Source: Pseudorhodoplanes sp.
GTDB taxonomy: Bacteria > Pseudomonadota > Alphaproteobacteria > Rhizobiales > Xanthobacteraceae
Assembly (NCBI GenBank): GCA_032027085.1
Contig: JAVSMS010000001.1
Location: forward strand, 2,201,705-2,265,704
Length of the DNA: 64,000 bases
Reading direction: 5' to 3'
In this document: positions 26,756 through 34,864 of the stretch, in pieces
How positions within the stretch are numbered: position 1 is the stretch's first letter
Layout: each line of letters opens with the position of its first letter
Notes under the pieces: model-generated
Database searches by the model: none
Told to the model about the DNA's origin: nothing
Seen by the model: only the letters and a program-made list of their open reading frames with translations
Made by a program: the position numbers and the translations under genes

Positions 26756-27507
26756 GCGCGCGGCCCTCGCGTTTTCGGGTCATACCAGCCCGGTTGCAGC
26801 AGGGCGGGAACCAGCTTGTGACGCTCCACCTCAACCTTGCCCATGCGGCGGAGCAGAAGATCGCCGTTCTCGTCGATGTCCCGCCGCACGCCTTTTTCAG
26901 GATGGGGCGCAAGGCGCGGCAGGTAGGATTTGGTCACTGCGGAAAACCCGTATTGCTGCCAAGCATCAAGCGTGACCATCAGATGGCGCGAAAAGATTTC
27001 GAGCATGCGGTCCGACGCCAGATCGTCAAAGCCTTCGTCTTCAAGGGCGGATGTCAAGGGATGAAGGCCGGCTTCCCCTTCGGCGAGAGAGACGAGGCGG
27101 ATCATGGCGCCGAAGACCAGCCATTGCGGCGGCTCATTTTCATCGGCGCCCTCCGGCCAAGCCAATCGTCCGCCGCCGACCAAGCCGCCATTCACGTTAA
27201 TCGTGTCAGGCCACGCAATTTCAATCGGCATATTTGGCGGCGCCTGAACGATCAGGGCATCGGCGAGCGCCGACATGCCCGCGTATATTGTGCGCCGCGC
27301 AGTACGCAGCGGTTCTTCCGGCTCCAGAACAACGGCAAACTCGGCAAGGTCGAAACGGCCTACATAGACAAGCGTTCCGGCACCTTCTTCTCCTGCATTT
27401 GCCACGGCATGAGCGAACGCGTCGCCCACTTCACGTAACGTGACAAGCCGGAATGGCGGCGGCAGCTCAATCGCAAGCGTGGTGGGACTTGAGGTGCGGA
27501 TGGACAT
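26752..27507 (-). CDS. Biotin/lipoate protein ligase-like protein
   Basis: 251 residues, first gene of the minus-strand formate dehydrogenase run. It resembles the BPL/LplA/LipB fold family, with PPFRLVTLREVGDAF, EEPLRTARRTIYAGMSALAD, IAWPDTINVNGGLVGGGRL and WLVFGAMIRL corresponding to the ligase core. The Gly-rich biotinyl-adenylate loop (GRGRxGR) is absent, and no biotin or lipoyl acceptor protein is nearby, so a standard ligase reaction is doubtful. Confidence 0.8.
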   Translation of the reverse strand: MSIRTSSPTTLAIELPPPFRLVTLREVGDAFAHAVANAGEEGAGTLVYVGRFDLAEFAVVLEPEEPLRTARRTIYAGMSALADALIVQAPPNMPIEIAWPDTINVNGGLVGGGRLAWPEGADENEPPQWLVFGAMIRLVSLAEGEAGLHPLTSALEDEGFDDLASDRMLEIFSRHLMVTLDAWQQYGFSAVTKSYLPRLAPHPEKGVRRDIDENGDLLLRRMGKVEVERHKLVPALLQPGWYDPKTRGPRA

Positions 27508-27550
27508 GGGCGGCGGTTTACGCTCCGGCTCTGACCTTTAGTTTGGTACA

Positions 27551-27556
27551 ATTATA
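27551..27556 (-). promoter_or_regulatory. Possible -10 element of the formate dehydrogenase operon
   Basis: A perfect TATAAT reads on the minus strand 44 bases before the first gene's ATG at 27507, in an AT-rich patch of otherwise GC-rich DNA. No good -35 lies 17 bases upstream, so either an activator is needed or the match is chance. The same patch must serve the divergent gene at 27628. Confidence 0.35.
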
Positions 27557-27627
27557 AGCTATGGAAGCGTATGACCAGTCCACGACGGGTCATTGGATAC
27601 GCTGGGGCGCGCGTTTGTGGAGTCGGA

Positions 27628-29652
27628 ATGGCGGAAAAAAAGCGGCAGATCGTCATGTGTTCCTGCGAGGACACAATGCCGCTCGATATCGACACCCTGC
27701 GTCGGACATGTCGCAATGCCGAGGTGACGTCCGGCCGGCAATTCTGCCGAGCAGAGCTGGAGCGTTTTGGCAAAATTGCGGCAGGCGCCGACACGATCAC
27801 GGTGGCCTGCACGCAGGAATCGCCGGTCTTCACCGAGGTTGCAGCTGAAGCCGGCGGTCCCGAACCGACGTTCGTGAACATTCGGGAAAATGCGGGCTGG
27901 TCGAAAGACTCAGCCAAGGCCGGTCCCAAGATCGCCGCGCTGCTGGCCATGGCGGCGGAGCCCGTCGCCGATGTTCCCTTTGTCGGATTCAGCAGCGAAG
28001 GTGTTGTTCTGATTTATGGCCGCGACGAGAAGGCGCTCGAAGCCGCAGAGCTGCTGAAGGATCATCTCGATATCACCGTCATGGTTTCCCGGCCGGTGGA
28101 TTTGCCGCCGCGGCGCAAAACCGATTATCCGGTGGTGCAGGGAACAGTCCGGTCCGCCAAAGGCTATCTCGGAAGATTCGAGGTTGCGGTGGATGCCTAT
28201 GCGCAGGCCGCGCCGTCGTCCCGCGACAAGCTGGTGTTCGGCGCCCCGCGCGACGGCGCCACTTCGCAATGCGACATTATCCTTGATGTGTCAGGTGGTG
28301 TGCCGCTGTTCGCCGCCGCCGATTTGCGCGAAGGCTACCTGCGCGCCGATCCCGGCGATCCGGCCGCGATCTTGCGCGCGGCGATGAAAGCGCGCGATCT
28401 GGTCGGCACCTTCGACAAGCCGCGCTATATCAATTTCAAGGAAGAGCTCTGCGCTCATTCCCGCTCGCGCATTGTCGGCTGCCGGCGGTGTCTCGATCTG
28501 TGTCCGGCAGGCGCGATTGCGCCGGCCGGCGATCATGTTGCGATCGATCCGCATATCTGCGCCGGCTGCGGCCAATGCGCGGCCGTCTGTCCGACCGGCG
28601 CCGCAAGCTACGCCTTGCCGCCTGCCGATGCGCTGATGCAGCGGCTGCGAACTCTGCTGTCCACATACCGGGAGGCGGGAGGCAAGCAGCCGGTCTTGCT
28701 GATTCATGACGAAGCGCACGGCACTGAGCTGATTGATGCTTTGGCGCGTTATGGCGATGGCTTGCCGGCGAATGTCTTGCCGGTCGCGGTGAATGAGGTG
28801 ACCCAGGTCGGGCTTGAAGCGATTGCGGCTTCGCTTGCCTATGGCGCCGCGAGTGTCCGCCTGCTTTTGCGCGACCGTCCGCGCCACGACGTCACCGGGC
28901 TTCGCCGCACGATCGATCTCGCCATGCCGATCCTGTCCGGACTGGGTTTTGCGGGCGACGCCGTCGCCACCATCGAGACCGATGATCCGGATGTGCTGGC
29001 CGAAAGCCTGCGTGCCACAAGTGCCGCAAAAGAAATCGATCGTCCCGCCTCTTTCCGTGCCGTCGGCGGCAAGCGCGATGTGCTGCGCCTGGCCTTGCGG
29101 GAGCTGCATCGGGCGTCGCCGGCACCGGTTGACGTCATCGCGCTGCCCGCCGGGGCGCCGTTCGGTATGGTGGACGTCAAGGTCGAAGGCTGCACGTTGT
29201 GCCTTGCCTGCGTTTCGGCATGCCCGACCGGCGCGATGTCGGCCGATCCGGAACGGCCGATGCTCAAATTCACCGAAGACGCCTGCGTCCAGTGTGGACT
29301 GTGCGCGGCGACCTGTCCGGAAAAAGTCATCACGCTGAGGCCGCAACTCGATTTCCGCGCGGCGACGGCGTCGGCGCGCGTCGTGAAGGAAGAAGAGCCG
29401 TTCCATTGCATCAGTTGCGGAAAGCCTTTTGGCGTGAAGAGCACGATCGAACGCGTGACCGCCAAGCTTGAGGGCAAGCACTGGATGTTCAAGGGACAGG
29501 CGAAGCGCCTCGATATTCTCAAGATGTGCGAGGATTGTCGCGTCATCGCCATGACCGAAGAGAGCTTCGATCCTTACGGCGCGCCGGAGCGGCCGAAACC
29601 GCGCACCACCGAGGACTATCTGCGCGAGCGCGAAGAGAAGCCGCAGGGCTAA
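27628..29652 (+). CDS. Multi-cluster 4Fe-4S protein divergent from the formate dehydrogenase operon
   Basis: 674 residues from the ATG at 27628 (GGAG five bases upstream). The N-terminal 230 residues contain scattered Cys (VMCSCEDTM, GRQFCRAEL, VACTQESP). Then come paired ferredoxin motifs CRRCLDLCPAGAI and CAGCGQCAAVCPTGA (about 295-330), a 200-residue domain, and a second pair CTLCLACVSACPTGAM and CVQCGLCAATCPEKVI (about 520-565), and finally CISCGKPF and CEDC. It is a soluble electron carrier by its clusters; no catalytic domain is clear. Confidence 0.85.
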   Translation: MAEKKRQIVMCSCEDTMPLDIDTLRRTCRNAEVTSGRQFCRAELERFGKIAAGADTITVACTQESPVFTEVAAEAGGPEPTFVNIRENAGWSKDSAKAGPKIAALLAMAAEPVADVPFVGFSSEGVVLIYGRDEKALEAAELLKDHLDITVMVSRPVDLPPRRKTDYPVVQGTVRSAKGYLGRFEVAVDAYAQAAPSSRDKLVFGAPRDGATSQCDIILDVSGGVPLFAAADLREGYLRADPGDPAAILRAAMKARDLVGTFDKPRYINFKEELCAHSRSRIVGCRRCLDLCPAGAIAPAGDHVAIDPHICAGCGQCAAVCPTGAASYALPPADALMQRLRTLLSTYREAGGKQPVLLIHDEAHGTELIDALARYGDGLPANVLPVAVNEVTQVGLEAIAASLAYGAASVRLLLRDRPRHDVTGLRRTIDLAMPILSGLGFAGDAVATIETDDPDVLAESLRATSAAKEIDRPASFRAVGGKRDVLRLALRELHRASPAPVDVIALPAGAPFGMVDVKVEGCTLCLACVSACPTGAMSADPERPMLKFTEDACVQCGLCAATCPEKVITLRPQLDFRAATASARVVKEEEPFHCISCGKPFGVKSTIERVTAKLEGKHWMFKGQAKRLDILKMCEDCRVIAMTEESFDPYGAPERPKPRTTEDYLREREEKPQG

Positions 29653-29654
29653 GG

Positions 29655-30953
29655 CTATTTCCCGTTGGTCGCCCGCGCCAGGAAGTCCACCAGCGCCTTG
29701 CGATCCGCGGCCGAGCCGATGGTCTGCTCCGGCATTTTCGTTCCGGGCGTATAGGCAGCGGGCCCGATCTCAAACAGCTTCGACACCGTTTCGGGCGTCC
29801 AGATGATGTCGAGTTTTTTCAGCGGCTCGGAGAAATTGTAACCGGGCAGGGTCGCGATCTTGCGGCCGAAAATCCCGGCGAGCGTGGGACCGGCGCGATT
29901 GCCTTCGTCCGGCGATAAGGTGTGGCACGCAATGCAGGCGCGATAGACTTCCGCGCCGCGGTCGCCGGCATAGGCGGCGAGTGGGTCACCGTTGCCGTTG
30001 ATCGGGACCGCGCCGATATGCTCTCCGCTCTCCGCGTTCCAGCGCCGCACCAGCCGATCCGTTCCGCCGGTCAGCAGCATCTTGCTGTCAGGAAAAAAGG
30101 CAACCGACCAGACCGGCAGGCCGGGGCCGACCAGCGTGCGAAGGACTTTGCGCTCTTTACGATCGACAATGGCGACAGAGCCGCGAATGCCGGCGGCGGC
30201 AATGAGCCGGCCATCCGGCGAAACGGCAAGCGAAATGATCGGCGTTTCAGCGGCTTCCAGATCGCCGCGCGCTTCGCCCTTGGGAGAAACGAAGAACAGT
30301 CTTCCGGTAGCGCCGGCGGCAATGATCTCGCCGTCGTTGGCGACGGCAATCGCGTTGAGTGGCGCGGGAACGGTGGTAACGAATGGCTCGCCATTGCCGT
30401 TGAGCGGCCAGATGCGAATGGTCGCATCGTATCCTGCGCTGACGAGCGATTGGCCGTCGGGAGTGAATGCAACGCCGTTGACATTCTGCGTGTGGCCTTC
30501 CAATACGCGGGGCGCGCCACCGGACAGCGGCCAGATCCGAATTGTGCGATCCCATGATGCAGAGGCGAGAGATGCGCCATCCGCAGATGCTGCGATCGAG
30601 ACAATCGGTGCGGTGTGTCCGGTGAAAGTAAGCGCCGGGGTGGGCTGATCCGGCTGCCAGATTGCCACGCGGCCGTCCTCGCCGCCGGTGGCGAGACGGC
30701 CGTCCTTCAGGAAGGTCACCGCATTGACCGCACTCTCATGAAACCTGAGGACTTGGGTGGCGGAATTGCGTTCGAGCGACCAGCGGATCGCGGATGTATC
30801 GAAGCTGCCGGTAATCGCGGTCTTCCCATCCGGCGCCACCGCCACCGACCGCACTGGACCGCCATGTCCCCGCAGCTGCGCTTTGGCAGTCGTGCAAAAA
30901 GACGTCACGGCAAGGGCGGCAGCTGCACAGCAATAAACGAGTCTCTTTCTCAC
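29655..30953 (-). CDS. WD40 beta-propeller fused to a class I cytochrome c
   Basis: 432 residues. A signal peptide (AAAALAVTSFCTTAKA) directs export. Residues about 30-320 hold seven WD40-like blades, for example GHTAPIVSIAASADGASLAS and LEGHTQNVNGVAF. The C-terminal domain (about 330-430) has the heme motif CIACH at 340-344 and a likely Met ligand in TKMPEQ (Met407). It could pass electrons or dock a partner in the periplasm. It lies tail to tail with the 4Fe-4S gene. Confidence 0.9.
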   Translation of the reverse strand: MRKRLVYCCAAAALAVTSFCTTAKAQLRGHGGPVRSVAVAPDGKTAITGSFDTSAIRWSLERNSATQVLRFHESAVNAVTFLKDGRLATGGEDGRVAIWQPDQPTPALTFTGHTAPIVSIAASADGASLASASWDRTIRIWPLSGGAPRVLEGHTQNVNGVAFTPDGQSLVSAGYDATIRIWPLNGNGEPFVTTVPAPLNAIAVANDGEIIAAGATGRLFFVSPKGEARGDLEAAETPIISLAVSPDGRLIAAAGIRGSVAIVDRKERKVLRTLVGPGLPVWSVAFFPDSKMLLTGGTDRLVRRWNAESGEHIGAVPINGNGDPLAAYAGDRGAEVYRACIACHTLSPDEGNRAGPTLAGIFGRKIATLPGYNFSEPLKKLDIIWTPETVSKLFEIGPAAYTPGTKMPEQTIGSAADRKALVDFLARATNGK

Positions 30954-31051
30954 GCAGGTACCTCATCAGCCGGGACGCGGACCATGGAACTCGTCGAAAG
31001 CCCAACATGTTATACTGAGTGAGTGTGTTCAATAGGGCATTGGATGCTCAT

Positions 31052-31428
31052 ATGGACATCACCACCAAGACAGTCGCGCTGATTTTCGGGATCGTGTTTA
31101 TTGTCGGCGGCATCCTTGGTTTCGTTCCCAACCCCCTAGTGTCGCCGACCGGGATTTTCGCGGTCAATACGGCGCATAATCTCGTTCATCTTGTTTCCGA
31201 GATCGCCATTCTGGCTGGCGCGTACAGCAACATCGGGGCCGCGCTGAGTTGAAAATCTTCGGCGTCATCGACGCAATTATGGCACTGCTTGGACTGGCGA
31301 CCAGCGGCAACATGATGCTGGGAACCATTCTGATGAACCACGCCGATCACTGGCTGCATGTGGCGCTTGCGGTGATGATCCTCGCAGCGGGATTCCTGCT
31401 GCCGGACGAGCATGCGGCACAGCGTTAG
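31052..31428 (+). pseudogene. DUF4383 membrane protein, frameshifted
   Basis: Codons from the ATG at 31052 give TTKTVALIFGIVFIVGGILG, ... AILAGAYSNIGAALS and stop at 31250-31252. Exactly one base back, from 31249, the frame continues LKIFGVIDAIMALLGLATSG to a stop at 31426-31428, completing the normal four-helix DUF4383 protein of about 125 residues. The two halves together match the family; the break lies at GCGCTGAGTTGAAAATC. It may be a real mutation, a sequencing error, or two overlapping reading frames. Confidence 0.75.
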
Positions 31429-31444
31429 CAGGATCGGATCCGCG

Positions 31445-33427
31445 CTAATTGGCGCTCGGTGTCATTCCGAGCGCGCGGATTTGTTCCTTTGTCTTCTCAT
31501 CGTCCAGGATGGCGAGGAAAGTCTGCACCGCGGGGCGATGCCGGCGCTCGTCGACAAGGATGAAGTCGTATTGCTCCGGCGCGAGAGGCAGGAATTTCAG
31601 CTCATAGAGTCGTGCGACCGGTTCAATCGCAACGCCCCAGTCAGCCCGGCCCTGCGCGATGGCGGCGGCGACAGCGTTATGCGAGCGCGGCTGATTGGCG
31701 TAGCCTGGCGGACGCTTGCCGCCCAGCAACTTGTCGATCAGCACGCGCGTGCCGGCGCCGGCATTGCGGTTGATCATCAGACAGGATGAATCCGCCACAG
31801 CGGCGGTGATCGCCTCGTCGGCCGTCTTGTTTTCGAAGCGCGTGTCGCCCGCACGAAAGAGAAATCCCTGCATGCGCGTCCAGCCAGGCACGAGCGACAT
31901 GCCTGGCGACAGCAAATGTTTGTTGTAGGTGCCGGTCTGCGGGTCGATGAGGTGCACGGGCGCCAGATCGCATTCTCCGCGTTGAGCTGCGGCGACGCCT
32001 CCATGGCTGCCGATGGCGATCACCCGCGCGGCGAAGCCGCGCTCTGCCAAGGCGCCGATGACGACATCAAGCGCGACGTCATGGCTGCCCATGATCACGA
32101 TGTCGGGGGCGCGCGCGGCGCTGCCAATCAAGGTGACCTCGGCGCGTGTACCGGCGTCCATCGCATTGGCAAGCGCGTCAATCTCCAGAAAGCCGTCCGA
32201 TTGCGAGAAGGTCGTGACCGAGCCGGAGCCTTTCGCGGAGGGAAACGCCACCTTGCCCTCAGGACTGTCGATCAGAGACACCAGCACAAATTCCTTGCGG
32301 CCCAATTCGGAAGCAATGCGGGCCGGGACTGTTGCCATCTCCGTCTTTGCCGTTTCCGGGGGTAGACCGGCGCGCGCGCGGATGACCGGCGCGACAAAAG
32401 CGTGGAAGGTGAAGATCGCGGACGTCGGAAAGCCAGGGAGCACGATCAACGGCTTGCCGTTCACCGCCGCCAGACATAGCGGCTTGCCCGGTTTCAGCGC
32501 GACGCCATGCACCAGAATGCCGGGCTTGCCGAGTTTCGTGACGATGCGGTGCGACAGATCGCCGGCACCTTTGGACGTGCCGCCCGACAGAATGACCACG
32601 TCACAATCCGCCAGCGCCCGGCGCATCGCGGTTTCGAGCGCCTTTTCGTCATCCGGGAAAGCGCCGAATGCGATCGGCTCGCCGCCGGCTTCGGTGACGG
32701 CGGCGGCGATGATCGCACCGTTGCTGTCATAAATGCCGGCGGGCCGCAGCGGTTGGCCAAGCGGCACGAGTTCGTCGCCGGTCGACAGCACGGCCACGCG
32801 CGGCTTTCGGATCGCATCCACCTTGTCGATGCCGCATGCAGCCAGCATGCCGATCTCACGGGAACTGATGCGCGTGAGGCGGCGCAGCAGGGTTTCGCCG
32901 CGGGCAATGTCGGTACCGGCATAAGCGATGAACTGGCCCGGTGCGGCAGCGCGGCGGACTTCGATGCGCGGCGCGCCGCCCTCGTCAAGTAGTTCGGTGT
33001 GCTCGATCATGACAACCGCATCGGCGCCGCGTGGGATCATGCCGCCGGTCGCGATCACGGTCGCCGTGCCGGACTGCACCTCAAGCAGCGGGGCATGGCC
33101 GCACGCAATGACCTCCTCATTTAATTGCAGATGGCGGGGCGCCTGCTCCATCGCACCGGCTGTGTCGGCGCAACGCACCGCGAATCCGTCGACGCCGGAA
33201 CGGTCGAATGACGGCACGTCGACCGGCGCAGCGATGTCATGTGCAAGAACCCGGCCCAGGGCATCGGCAAGCGGAAGAGATTCGGCGGGCAGCGGCGACA
33301 GGTCGATAGGCCGGGTGAATCGCTCGCGCGCCTGTTCTGGAGATACGACCTCGAGAAACTGCTCCTGACGCGCGGCCTGACGGATTGCTGCAAGCAGGTC
33401 TGCCGATGCTTCGGATTTGGCACTCAT
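31445..33427 (-). CDS. MoeA fused to a periplasmic-binding-protein-like domain
   Basis: 660 residues from the ATG at 33427, overlapping the upstream gene by ATGA. Residues about 30-440 are a complete MoeA (SFDRSGVDGFAVR, STGDEL, SGGTSKGAGD, KPGKPLCLA, LPGFPTSA). Residues about 450-650 are a PBP-like domain with IVIMGSHDVALDVVIGALAE, NAGAGTRVLIDKLLGG and WGVAIEPVA, related to molybdate-binding or ModE-linked domains. It may bind molybdate or sense it while making the cofactor. The fusion is known in bacteria and archaea but its role is unclear. Confidence 0.9.
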   Translation of the reverse strand: MSAKSEASADLLAAIRQAARQEQFLEVVSPEQARERFTRPIDLSPLPAESLPLADALGRVLAHDIAAPVDVPSFDRSGVDGFAVRCADTAGAMEQAPRHLQLNEEVIACGHAPLLEVQSGTATVIATGGMIPRGADAVVMIEHTELLDEGGAPRIEVRRAAAPGQFIAYAGTDIARGETLLRRLTRISSREIGMLAACGIDKVDAIRKPRVAVLSTGDELVPLGQPLRPAGIYDSNGAIIAAAVTEAGGEPIAFGAFPDDEKALETAMRRALADCDVVILSGGTSKGAGDLSHRIVTKLGKPGILVHGVALKPGKPLCLAAVNGKPLIVLPGFPTSAIFTFHAFVAPVIRARAGLPPETAKTEMATVPARIASELGRKEFVLVSLIDSPEGKVAFPSAKGSGSVTTFSQSDGFLEIDALANAMDAGTRAEVTLIGSAARAPDIVIMGSHDVALDVVIGALAERGFAARVIAIGSHGGVAAAQRGECDLAPVHLIDPQTGTYNKHLLSPGMSLVPGWTRMQGFLFRAGDTRFENKTADEAITAAVADSSCLMINRNAGAGTRVLIDKLLGGKRPPGYANQPRSHNAVAAAIAQGRADWGVAIEPVARLYELKFLPLAPEQYDFILVDERRHRPAVQTFLAILDDEKTKEQIRALGMTPSAN

Positions 33428-34545
33428 GGCAGCGGCCTCACAGCCACAGACGCGCCTGCGGGATATCCTTCGCTTTGGGCGGGAACGGATATCCACCCAT
33501 CGGCGCGTGCCAGCACTTGTAGCGACAGGTAGGTTGAGCCGAGGGGCTCGGCCTGCCCGTCCTTGCAGGCGACAGCGATCAACTCGGTAATTCCCAGCGA
33601 CGACGACACTTTCCGCGTCAGACGGGCAATACGTCCTGCATCATCCGGTGGCCGTCCGCAGAGGCGAGCAAGGATAGGTTCGCCGACAAAAAGCCAGCAG
33701 GCGATCGTTGCATCCAGACGGCCCGGACTCAGCAGCACAGGTCTGCCGCCGACAAAGCCGAAGGCGGCGGTCTCTCCGGGCGAAATGGCGATGCCATGGA
33801 ACTTAAGCTCACCACTATCGGCCAGACTCGCGACGGCATTGTCGTGCCGGCCGGTACCGGTGCCGCCAATGCCGATCACAGCGTCGGCATCAGCAGCGCG
33901 TAACGCTTCTGCCAGATCGCCTTCTGCGCAAGAGACGGGGTGGCCGCCGGCTGTTGCGACGGCATGCTTCATCCACGTCGTCGCTGCGTCGAGAATCGTG
34001 TCGTCTCCTTGTCTGCTCTGCAGGACGCAAATGCGCGGCGCACGAACATCGACATCCGGAACGGAAGCGGCACGAAGAATAGCGATGTCGCGATGACGCA
34101 TCACGTGTCCGGAACAAAACAAGGGAGCCATCGGCCCGGCATCGGCGCCGAACGGCAATACGCCGTCTCCAATCGTGGCCGGCGACAGAACTGCGCCCGT
34201 TGCGCCCTGAATTGCGACAACGTCCTGCGGGAGAATGGAATCAGTGCCCGGTGGCAACGCATCACCCGCATTCACAAATGAGGGCGAAGCAATCACAACA
34301 GGTGCATACGAACTGGCATCGCGTGTTGCTTCCGCCTCGACGGCATATCCGTCGCGCAGCGCAATGGCCTGTGCGGGCAATGACTGCGCGACATGAATGT
34401 CTTCCGAAAGCGTGAGGCCAACCGCTGAGGAAATATCCTGCCGGCTCAGTGCGACCGGCTTCACATGAGAATCGATATGGGCCAGAACTTCGGCGAGCGG
34501 CGTGAGCCGCGCAATGCGCTGGTCTGTCTTGATCTCGGATGCCAT
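33424..34545 (-). CDS. Divergent MoeA-like molybdopterin-binding protein
   Basis: 373 residues. MoeA landmarks are recognisable but eroded: ALRDGYAVEA for the usual DGYAV, QSRQGDD for STGDE, IGGTGTGRHD for SGGTS, and SPGETAAFGFVGGRP for KPGKP. The insertion domain is shortened, and the active-site acidic residues are partly lost, so it may bind molybdopterin without the standard reaction. It is translationally coupled to the MoeA/PBP fusion downstream. Confidence 0.82.
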   Translation of the reverse strand: MASEIKTDQRIARLTPLAEVLAHIDSHVKPVALSRQDISSAVGLTLSEDIHVAQSLPAQAIALRDGYAVEAEATRDASSYAPVVIASPSFVNAGDALPPGTDSILPQDVVAIQGATGAVLSPATIGDGVLPFGADAGPMAPLFCSGHVMRHRDIAILRAASVPDVDVRAPRICVLQSRQGDDTILDAATTWMKHAVATAGGHPVSCAEGDLAEALRAADADAVIGIGGTGTGRHDNAVASLADSGELKFHGIAISPGETAAFGFVGGRPVLLSPGRLDATIACWLFVGEPILARLCGRPPDDAGRIARLTRKVSSSLGITELIAVACKDGQAEPLGSTYLSLQVLARADGWISVPAQSEGYPAGASVAVRPLP

Positions 34546-34636
34546 TCTGTGTTTCTGGCGAAGCCTTTATAAAGGGTCAAGCAAACTGCGCTGCAGCGGT
34601 TAGCGATGAGGCCAGGTCATAGGCTTGGGCTATGGG

Positions 34637-34861
34637 ATGATGGAAAAGTCGATTAATCTGCGGGGCCTGAAATGCCCGCTGCCGGCGCTGAAGACCCGCA
34701 AGGTCCTCTCCGGCCTCGCGACGGGCGACATCATTGTGGTTGAATGCACAGATCCCCTGTCGGCGATCGACATTCCCAATCTCCTGCGCGAAACCGGAGA
34801 TGCGCTTGAAAGCAGCTTGCGCGACGGCGACCTGCTGGTTTTTCGCATTCGCAAGACCTAA
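34637..34861 (+). CDS. TusA-family sulfurtransferase
   Basis: 74 residues from the ATG at 34637; other starts at 34625 (TTG) and 34640 are possible. The Cys-Pro signature lies in LRGLKCPLPALKTRKVL, typical of TusA/SirA/YedF proteins that carry persulfide on that Cys. With FdhD and three MoeA-like proteins near, it may pass sulfur toward molybdenum cofactor maturation, which is inference. It is divergent from the MoeA-like pair. Confidence 0.9.
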   Translation: MMEKSINLRGLKCPLPALKTRKVLSGLATGDIIVVECTDPLSAIDIPNLLRETGDALESSLRDGDLLVFRIRKT

Positions 34862-34864
34862 CGG

